From the NCBI RefSeq assembly GCF_014158035.1, contig NZ_JACFXW010000001.1:2232001-2296000 (forward strand): a stretch of DNA of 64,000 nucleotides, written 5' to 3'. Below the pieces are notes generated by a model, which saw only the letters and a list, made by a program, of their open reading frames with translations, was not told the origin of the DNA and searched no databases. Shown here piece after piece: positions 58,178 to 64,000 of this stretch. Position numbers and translations under genes: made by a program. This stretch comes from Rhizobium sp. G21 (GTDB lineage Bacteria > Pseudomonadota > Alphaproteobacteria > Rhizobiales > Rhizobiaceae). How positions within the stretch are numbered: the stretch's first letter is position 1; each line of letters starts with the position of its first letter.

Positions 58178-60607
58178 TCAGCCGCGCAGGCTGCCGCCGG
58201 TGTTCTTCTCGACATTGGCGACGATGCGCTGCGACAGCGCGTCGAAATCCTCGTCCGTCAGCGTCTTGTCGACCGGCTGGATCGACACTTCGATGGCGAT
58301 GGACTTCTTGCCGTCGCCCAGCGACGCGCCTTCGAACACGTCGAACACCGAGACGCCGGTGATCAGCTTGCGATCGGCGCTCTGGGCGGCCTTCAGAATG
58401 GAGGCGGCATCCACCGTCTTGTCGACCACGAAGGCATAATCGCGCTTGACCGCCTGGAAGGGCGACAGGCCCAGCACCGGCTTGGTGCGGGTGGCCTTCT
58501 TCTTCGGTTCCGGCAGCTTGTCGAGCGACAGTTCGAAGCCGCACAGCGCGCCCGTGACATCCATGGCTTCCAGCGTCTTGGGATGGAACTCGCCGAAATG
58601 GCCGATGACCAGTTTCGGACCCATCTTGATCGTGCCGGAACGGCCGGGATGGAACCAGGCGGGACCGCCCTGTTCGATCTGCATATTGGCGGTCGGGAAG
58701 CCGCAGGCTTCGAGCACCGCCAGCGCATCGGCCTTGGCGTCGAACACGTCGACGGGCTTGCCGCCGCCCTTGTCTTTGTTGGACCAGAGACGGCCGGCGC
58801 CATTCAGGGTCGCCGTGCCGCGACGAATGCCGGCTGCCATGCGGCGCTGGCCTGAGGGTGTGTCGTCCTCATAGGCGCCGGAGACTTCGAACACGGCGAC
58901 ATCGCCATAGCCCTTGTCGGCATTGCGCTGGGCGGCAGTGAGCAGACCGGGCAGCAGCGACGGGCGCATGTCGGACATGTCGGCGGCGATCGGGTTTTCG
59001 AGCTTCAGCGCCAGCGAGCCGCCGCCGAAAAGCGCTGCCTGGTCGGCCGGGATGAACGACCAGGTAACGGCTTCCAGCATGCCGCGGCTGGCAAGCGCCC
59101 GCTTGGCGAGACGCGTGCGGATCTGCAGCGTGGTGAGGATGCGCGTGTTGACCTCGGTAAGGCGCGGCAGCGGCTGCGGCTTGACCTCGTTGATGCCATG
59201 CATGCGCATGACCTCTTCGACGAGGTCCGCCTTGCCGTCGACGTCGGGACGCCAGGAGGGAACGGACACGGTGACGGCTTCGCCCTCGCCGTCGACGCCG
59301 AAACCGAGGCGGTCGAGGATGGCGAGGCTCTCCGTGCGGCTGACCTCGATGCCGGTCAGGCGCTTGACTTCGCTGAGCGGGAAGGAGATCCGACGCGGCT
59401 CATAACCTTCGTACCCGACGATGCGGGCCTCTGCAGCTTCGCCGCCGCAAAGCTCCAGCACCAGTTCGGTGGCGCGATCAAGACCGGGAACCATATATTC
59501 GGGATCGACGCCGCGCTCGAACCGGTAGCGGGCATCGGTGATGATGCCGAGCGAACGACCGGTGCGGGCGATATTGAGCGGGCTCCACAGCGCCGATTCG
59601 ATCAGCACGTCGGTGGTGTTCTCGTCGCAGCCCGAAAGCTCGCCGCCCATGATCCCGCCGATCGACTCCACGCCGTTGTCGTCGGAGATGACGACGTTGG
59701 CCGGCGAGAGCGTGTATTCCTTGCCGTCGAGCGCGAGCACCTTTTCACCATCTGTGGCGCGGCGCACGGTCAGGTCGCCCTTGACCTTGGCGGCGTCGAA
59801 GACGTGCAGCGGCCGGCCCTGATCGAAGGTCAGGTAATTGGTGACGTCGACCAGCGCATTGATGGGGCGCAGGCCGATGGCGCGCAGACGCTTCTGCATC
59901 CACGCCGGGCTCGGGCCATTCTTGACGCCGCGCACAAGGCGCAGCGCGAAGCCGGGGCAGAGCGCCTTGTCTTCGCCATCGAAAGCCAGCGTGACATTCA
60001 CAGGCGTGTCGCCCGAAATAGGAAGCTTTGGCGTCTTCGGAGCCTTGAGCGTTCCGAGACCCGACGCGGCGAGATCGCGGGCAATGCCGTAAATGCTCGT
60101 GCAATCGGGACGGTTGGGCGTCAGATTGATCTCGATGACCGGATCGTCAATGCCGTAATAACTCGCGAAAGAGGCGCCGACAGGGGCGTCCTCGGGCAGG
60201 TCGATGATGCCGTTATGGTCGTCGGAAATCTCCAACTCCTTTTCCGAGCACATCATGCCATGGCTTTCGACGCCGCGGATATTGCCGACCGACAGCGTCA
60301 CATCGATGCCGGGCACATAGGTTCCCGGCGCGGCGAAAGCGCCGACCAGGCCGGCGCGGGCATTGGGCGCGCCGCAGACCACCTGCACGGGCTTGCCCGC
60401 GCCGGTGTCGACGGAGAGGACCTTGAGCTTGTCGGCCTGCGGATGCTTCTCGGCGGTGAGGATCTTGGCGATCACGAAGGGCTTGAAGGAGGCCTTGTCG
60501 TCGACGCTTTCGACTTCGAGGCCAATCAGCGTCAAGCGCTCGCAGATGGCGTCGAGCGAGGCGTCGGTGTCAAGGTGATCCTTGAGCCAGGAGAGTGTGA
60601 ATTTCAT
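58178..60607 (-). CDS. pheT: phenylalanyl-tRNA synthetase beta subunit
   Basis: 809 residues, full length. Domains in order: N-terminal tRNA-binding OB fold ([31 protein letters not shown]), B3/B4 editing region, B5 ([18 protein letters not shown]), core catalytic-like domain ([15 protein letters not shown]) and C-terminal FDX-ACB anticodon domain ([18 protein letters not shown]). It pairs with PheS in an (alpha-beta)2 enzyme. It is separated from pheS by a two-gene insertion of about 665 bases. Confidence 0.96.
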   Translation of the reverse strand: MKFTLSWLKDHLDTDASLDAICERLTLIGLEVESVDDKASFKPFVIAKILTAEKHPQADKLKVLSVDTGAGKPVQVVCGAPNARAGLVGAFAAPGTYVPGIDVTLSVGNIRGVESHGMMCSEKELEISDDHNGIIDLPEDAPVGASFASYYGIDDPVIEINLTPNRPDCTSIYGIARDLAASGLGTLKAPKTPKLPISGDTPVNVTLAFDGEDKALCPGFALRLVRGVKNGPSPAWMQKRLRAIGLRPINALVDVTNYLTFDQGRPLHVFDAAKVKGDLTVRRATDGEKVLALDGKEYTLSPANVVISDDNGVESIGGIMGGELSGCDENTTDVLIESALWSPLNIARTGRSLGIITDARYRFERGVDPEYMVPGLDRATELVLELCGGEAAEARIVGYEGYEPRRISFPLSEVKRLTGIEVSRTESLAILDRLGFGVDGEGEAVTVSVPSWRPDVDGKADLVEEVMRMHGINEVKPQPLPRLTEVNTRILTTLQIRTRLAKRALASRGMLEAVTWSFIPADQAALFGGGSLALKLENPIAADMSDMRPSLLPGLLTAAQRNADKGYGDVAVFEVSGAYEDDTPSGQRRMAAGIRRGTATLNGAGRLWSNKDKGGGKPVDVFDAKADALAVLEACGFPTANMQIEQGGPAWFHPGRSGTIKMGPKLVIGHFGEFHPKTLEAMDVTGALCGFELSLDKLPEPKKKATRTKPVLGLSPFQAVKRDYAFVVDKTVDAASILKAAQSADRKLITGVSVFDVFEGASLGDGKKSIAIEVSIQPVDKTLTDEDFDALSQRIVANVEKNTGGSLRG

Positions 60608-60682
60608 GGTCTTTTCTCAGTTTCCTATGCCATGCCCCGCAACGAGCCAGCCATTCAAATCAATCGTGTGGCCAGCCTCTGC

Positions 60683-60958
60683 TCAGGCGGCCTTTTCGGG
60701 CGCTGTGGCGCCGCGGGCTTTCTCGCCCATAAACATGCTCTTCACCGAAATGCCTTCATCGGCCTTGGTCCACCAGATGCCCTCATACATGAGCTCGATG
60801 TCATCCAACGCCTGCTGATCCAAGCCAGTCAGGAACGGATACCACCAGAGCGGCGCAGAAATGGTGCGGCCGTCCGCGAGGGTCACATGAACCGCGCCGC
60901 TGTCACACCAGGCTTTGACCGGACGCATCGCGTCTGTTTCAAATTCCAAAGAACTCAT
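60683..60958 (-). CDS. DUF2442-type small protein
   Basis: 91 residues (VKAWCDSGAVHVTLADGRTISAPLWWYPFL). The pattern, with the ADGR/ISAPL and WWYPFL block, is that of DUF2442 proteins, often encoded beside DUF4160 proteins. The start overlaps the end of the DUF4160 gene by 20 bases. The pair resembles small mobile two-gene modules and has been compared with toxin-antitoxin pairs, but no activity is established. Confidence 0.75.
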   Translation of the reverse strand: MSSLEFETDAMRPVKAWCDSGAVHVTLADGRTISAPLWWYPFLTGLDQQALDDIELMYEGIWWTKADEGISVKSMFMGEKARGATAPEKAA

Positions 60959-61175
60959 TCCAGGCCTCGATCCATTCGCTTCTGTTTTCGGCGACGATGG
61001 CTAGCACTCTGTCGACATCCCGTTCGTTGTATCCAATGTTCCGTGCGACTGTCAGGTCGTTGAGCCAGACCTTGAGCGACCGCCCATCCTTGACGACATG
61101 GACATGTGGAGGTTCGCCCTGATCCAGAGCGTAGAACCTGAACTTATATCCATGCCAGACCAACAATGTCGGCAT
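60939..61175 (-). CDS. DUF4160-type small protein
   Basis: 78 residues from ATG 61175: MPTLLVWHGYKFRFYALD, then EPPHVHVVKDGRSLKVWL and the ending RNIGYNERDVDRVL with an aromatic C-terminal helix. PTL...GYKFRFY and EPPHVHV are hallmarks of DUF4160. Function unknown. It lies between pheS (97 bases away) and the DUF2442 gene. Confidence 0.78.
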   Translation of the reverse strand: MPTLLVWHGYKFRFYALDQGEPPHVHVVKDGRSLKVWLNDLTVARNIGYNERDVDRVLAIVAENRSEWIEAWNEFFGI

Positions 61176-61272
61176 CCAAAGATCTCTCTCCTCATCGGCG
61201 CCCGTTCCGAGCATTCGTGCTATCAGCGATCATACTCGGAACGAGGCATTGCATGAAGTCACAGTCCGCGCA

Positions 61273-62355
61273 TCACACGCTCAAACCGCCGAACAAAGTC
61301 GGCAGGTCGAGCGGGCGGAAGCCGTAATGGTTCATCCATCTGACATCGGCGTTGAAGAAGTCGCGCAGGTCCGGCATGCCGTATTTCAGCATCGCGATGC
61401 GATCGAGCCCCATGCCCCAAGCAAAGCCCTGATATTCGTCGGGATCGAGGCCGCCGGCGCGCAGCACATTGGGATGCACCATGCCGCAGCCGAGGATTTC
61501 CATCCAGTCATTGCCTTCGCCGAACTTCACCACGTCGCCGGAGCGATCGCACTGGATGTCGACTTCGACCGAGGGTTCGGTGAAGGGGAAGAAGGACGGG
61601 CGGAAGCGCATGTTCACCGAGGGCACTTCGAAGAAGGCCTTGCAGAACTCCTCGAGCACCCAACGCATATTGGCGACATTGGCCATCTTGTCGATCACCA
61701 GGCCTTCGACCTGGTGGAACATCGGCGAATGGGTGGCGTCGGAATCCTGGCGATAGGTCTTGCCGGGAATTATGATGCGGATCGGCGGCTTCTGGCTTTC
61801 CATCGTGCGCACCTGCACCGGCGAGGTGTGCGTGCGCAGCACCTTGCGCTCGCCGTTTGCGTCAGGCGGCAGGAAGAAAGTGTCGTGCATTTCGCGGGCC
61901 GGATGGCCTACCGGGAAATTCAGCGCGGTGAAATTGTAATAGTCGGTTTCGATATCCGGACCTTCGGCGATCGAGAAGCCCATATCGCCGAAGATCGCGG
62001 TGATCTCGTCGATGATCTGGGTGATCGGATGGATGCGGCCGCGTTCGGCCGGAGACGAGCGCACCGGCAGCGTCACGTCCACCGTTTCGCGGGCGAGGCG
62101 CTCATTAATTGCCTGATCGCGCAACAGCGTCTTGCGCTCGGCGATCGCGTTGGTCACCTCTGATTTGATGAGGTTGATCGCCGCGCCGCGCGTCTGGCGC
62201 TCTTCGGCGCTCATCGCGCCCAGCGTCTTCAGGAGTTCGGAGATCGAGCCTTTCTTGCCGAGCGCATTGACGCGAACGGCCTCAATCGCCGCTTCGTCCG
62301 CCGCGCCGGCGATTTCCTCGAGAATGGTGGTCTTCAACTGATCGAGATCGGACAT
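61273..62355 (-). CDS. pheS: phenylalanyl-tRNA synthetase alpha subunit
   Basis: 360 residues, class II synthetase catalytic subunit. N-terminal coiled coil ([16 protein letters not shown]), motif 2 and the Phe pocket in [17 protein letters not shown], motif 3 [21 protein letters not shown] 62355 was chosen; the open frame further upstream runs through the terminator and has no family similarity. Downstream of rplT, with a terminator-like hairpin ending about 40 bases before its start. Confidence 0.96.
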   Translation of the reverse strand: MSDLDQLKTTILEEIAGAADEAAIEAVRVNALGKKGSISELLKTLGAMSAEERQTRGAAINLIKSEVTNAIAERKTLLRDQAINERLARETVDVTLPVRSSPAERGRIHPITQIIDEITAIFGDMGFSIAEGPDIETDYYNFTALNFPVGHPAREMHDTFFLPPDANGERKVLRTHTSPVQVRTMESQKPPIRIIIPGKTYRQDSDATHSPMFHQVEGLVIDKMANVANMRWVLEEFCKAFFEVPSVNMRFRPSFFPFTEPSVEVDIQCDRSGDVVKFGEGNDWMEILGCGMVHPNVLRAGGLDPDEYQGFAWGMGLDRIAMLKYGMPDLRDFFNADVRWMNHYGFRPLDLPTLFGGLSV

Positions 62356-62395
62356 GTGTCGCTCGTAAGATTTGCGGATGATATCAGGCGGACAG

Positions 62396-62428
62396 AAAAA
62401 ACCCGCGCCAGCCGTGCCAGCGCGGGTT
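62396..62428 (-). terminator. intrinsic terminator or attenuator between rplT and pheS
   Basis: AACCCGCGC (62400-62408) and GCGCGGGTT (62420-62428) pair around an 11-base loop; on the minus strand six T (62401-62396) follow. Only about 40 bases separate it from the pheS start, too few for a normal promoter, so regulated readthrough is possible. Confidence 0.7.
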
Positions 62429-62478
62429 TCCCATAATTCCACAGTCTTGGGAAGCGCTGACCTTAACGGACGACGCTT

Positions 62479-62868
62479 TCAAACTCGTTGGTGGTGCCTG
62501 CGTCCCTTCAGGTAGCCGAGAGCCTTCTTGGAGGCTTCGACGAGCGCGCCGAAGGCTTCAGCCTGGGTGATCGCCATGTTGGACAGGACCTTGCGGTCGA
62601 CTTCGATGCCAGCCTTGTTGAGGCCATCAATGAAGCGGCCATAGGTCAGGCCATGCTCGCGAACAGCGGCGTTGATGCGCTGGATCCACAGAGCGCGGAA
62701 ATTGCGCTTCTTGACCTTACGGTCGCGCGTCGCATACTGCATCGAACGATCGACGGCAGCCTTGGCGGCGCGGATGGTGTTCTTGCGACGGCCGTAAAAG
62801 CCCTTGGCGGCCTTCAGAACCTTCTTGTGCTTGGCGTGGGCGGTGACGCCTCTCTTTACACGTGCCAT
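62479..62868 (-). CDS. rplT: 50S ribosomal protein L20
   Basis: 129 residues; [38 protein letters not shown] is the standard start and [20 protein letters not shown] the C-terminal region. Encoded 41 bases downstream of rpmI, as is usual. L20 is known in other bacteria to autoregulate its operon; no such RNA element was verified here. Confidence 0.97.
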   Translation of the reverse strand: MARVKRGVTAHAKHKKVLKAAKGFYGRRKNTIRAAKAAVDRSMQYATRDRKVKKRNFRALWIQRINAAVREHGLTYGRFIDGLNKAGIEVDRKVLSNMAITQAEAFGALVEASKKALGYLKGRRHHQRV

Positions 62869-62909
62869 GTCATGATCTCCTTAGTGTTCTTTTTCGCGGC
62901 TTCTTAGTC

Positions 62910-63113
62910 TCAGAGACCATTCGGCAGGTAGTTCTTGATCACCTTGCGGCCATCGGGTTCAGCCAGAACCATGGTGCCGCGGGCGTCGCGAATGAACTTG
63001 TTGGAACGCTTGATCATGCCGTGGCGCTTGCCGGCGGCGGCGGCTTTGACCTTGCCGGTCGCGGTGATCTTGAACCGCTTTTTAGCGGCAGACTTCGTCT
63101 TCATCTTGGGCAT
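62910..63113 (-). CDS. rpmI: 50S ribosomal protein L35
   Basis: 67 residues; [36 protein letters not shown] is diagnostic. Precedes rplT. infC is not adjacent, so the group begins at rpmI, with a promoter candidate at 63218-63246. Confidence 0.96.
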   Translation of the reverse strand: MPKMKTKSAAKKRFKITATGKVKAAAAGKRHGMIKRSNKFIRDARGTMVLAEPDGRKVIKNYLPNGL

Positions 63114-63217
63114 TTTGCTACTCCATTGTTCTGGTTTTTGTGAAACCGGCTGATGAGGCCTGTTTCAAGCATAAAGAACGGCCACGGCATGCCCTGCCGG
63201 ACCGTTCGGACGGGCGG

Positions 63218-63246
63218 CTTATACAGCCAGTCTGACAAAAGCGCAA
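63218..63246 (-). promoter_or_regulatory. candidate promoter for rpmI-rplT
   Basis: On the minus strand, TTGCGC (63246-63241), 17-base spacer, TATAAG (63223-63218), about 105 bases before rpmI. The leader between contains a GC-rich imperfect palindrome at about 63190-63215 that could be part of ribosomal protein feedback control; this is speculative. Confidence 0.5.
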
Positions 63247-63268
63247 CTGGCTGGAAACGGAATCTTTT

Positions 63269-64000
63269 TCAGCGCTGAACGGGCTTTTTGCGGGAGGAGA
63301 GCGGCAAGGCCAGAGCGGTCGCCGCCAAGGCCGAGACGACAATCAGCAGATGGCCGTTGACCGCCGCCTGCAGGAGGTCGGAAAAGGCAGGACCCGATCT
63401 GGCCGCGCCGAAAGCCACCGCGCCCGCCGCGATGCCCGCAGGATAGGTGCCGACGCCGGCGGGGGCGTGGAACGGCAGGACGGACGAGAGTTCGCCGCCG
63501 ACCGCGCCGCCGAATGCCGCCGCGAGGGGGCGACGCCCATCATCGACAGCGACAGGCCCAGCGCCGCGACCTTGATCAGCCAATTGAGAACCGTCAGCGC
63601 CCAGGCGAGCAGGAAGGCGGGCAGATGCGCGGGCAGTCCGTCCGCCACCTGAGCGAGTTTATCCGACAGTCTGGAGGGCGCGCGGGTCTGCACCCAGCCG
63701 ATCAGGCGACGGCTGACCGGAAAGACCAGGAGCGGCAGAAGCAGGAACAGGGACCAGAGGACCCAGGCGAGAGCGCTGAAGTCTGATTTGGCCACCATCG
63801 CCAGCCCCGCGGCAAGCGTCAGGGCATGCAGATCGAGCAGTCGGAGAACAACCAGCGCAGAGGCGCCGCGCATGACCGGTAAGCCGAACTCGGCGCGCAT
63901 CAACACCGGAAAGGAAACCTCGCCGCTTCGGAAAGGCAGCATGATATTGAGGAGATTGTGGATCTGGGTGAGGCGGTAGAGATGGAGGAAGGAGCCGCTG
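63269..64000 (-). CDS. flippase-like membrane protein, LPG-synthase TM family (5' end outside the window; frame broken once)
   Basis: At least 240 residues of a multi-span membrane protein. Landmarks are LPFRSGEVSFPVLMRAEFGLP near the visible start and PFHAPAGVGTYPAGIAAGAVAFG before the last spans, typical of the lysylphosphatidylglycerol synthetase/glycosyltransferase-associated TM family (PF03706 type). The frame breaks at the five-G run 63526-63530; one base joins the two parts. Transcribed on the same strand as rpmI, ending about 155 bases before it. Probable lipid-linked substrate transport; unproven. Confidence 0.7.

Noticed and set aside
59198..61063. 621-residue plus-strand open frame opposite pheT
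   Set aside because: Shadow of pheT codon bias; no ribosome site or family similarity.

Overview
The window looks like chromosome from a GC-rich alphaproteobacterium of the order Hyphomicrobiales (Rhizobiales). The main evidence is the minus-strand block glnD-murJ-(VOC protein)-trpS-usp-nifU-like-tsaB-rimI-fur/mur-plsC(olsA-like)-miaB-phoH-ybeY-corC, the DUF3108/rpmB pair, and the run SDR / HIG1-like protein / cob(I)alamin adenosyltransferase / rhomboid / etfBA / 3-hydroxybutyryl-CoA dehydrogenase. I cannot name a genus.

Layout. (1) 1-8613: an amide-utilisation operon on the plus strand. It holds an AmiC-type ligand sensor, an AmiR-type ANTAR antiterminator, a leader with two tandem hexaloop hairpins followed by an intrinsic terminator, a nitrilase-superfamily hydrolase, a complete branched-chain-type ABC importer (binding protein, LivH, LivM joined to LivG, LivF) and an AMI1-like amidase. 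The likely logic is that amide bound by AmiC releases AmiR, AmiR suppresses the leader terminator, and the cell then imports and hydrolyses amides for nitrogen and carbon. (2) 8614-9595: a small catalytic-core tyrosine recombinase between imperfect direct repeats; this side of the window looks accessory. (3) 9596-15231: a proline racemase-superfamily enzyme with a Ser/Cys active-site pair, a DadA-like oxidoreductase, 5-oxoprolinase subunits pxpC, pxpB and pxpA, a biotin carboxyl carrier protein and a degenerate second carrier. The two arms diverge around a near-perfect 24-bp palindrome. (4) 15235-29177: housekeeping block on the minus strand (RNA modification and maturation, lipid acylation, metal regulation, trpS, murJ, glnD). 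(5) 29404-38433: amino-acid catabolism and transport: an AmaA/AmaB-like pair, an aminotransferase, a TetR regulator, a dimethylarginine dimethylaminohydrolase and a divergent basic amino-acid ABC importer. (6) 38434-48812: intergenic palindromic repeat, preQ0 transporter with a preQ1-I-like leader, rpmB, DUF3108, DMT exporter, gluQ, YihY, SDR, cobO-type ATR, rhomboid, etfBA, hbd. (7) 48925-58095: galM, receiver protein, tRNA-Ala, phosphohexomutase, two related acetyltransferases, ung, an enolase-superfamily enzyme, an exonuclease, and a divergent LysR/aldo-keto reductase pair. (8) 58178-64000: rpmI-rplT-pheS-pheT on the minus strand, with a DUF4160-DUF2442 pair inserted between pheS and pheT, then a truncated flippase-like membrane protein at the edge.

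Quality caveat. About 18 reading-frame breaks occur across the window, including in genes expected to be essential or important (glnD, tsaB, etfA, phoH). Every one I traced is repaired by adding one base, and several sit in A5, G4, C4 or G5 runs. This is the signature of consensus deletion errors, so I annotate these genes as intact CDS with a broken frame, not as pseudogenes. The same caveat applies to the apparent LivM-LivG fusion. Only one RNA gene (tRNA-Ala) was found. No CRISPR array or insertion sequence was recognised, and no gene-free stretch exceeds about 260 bases.
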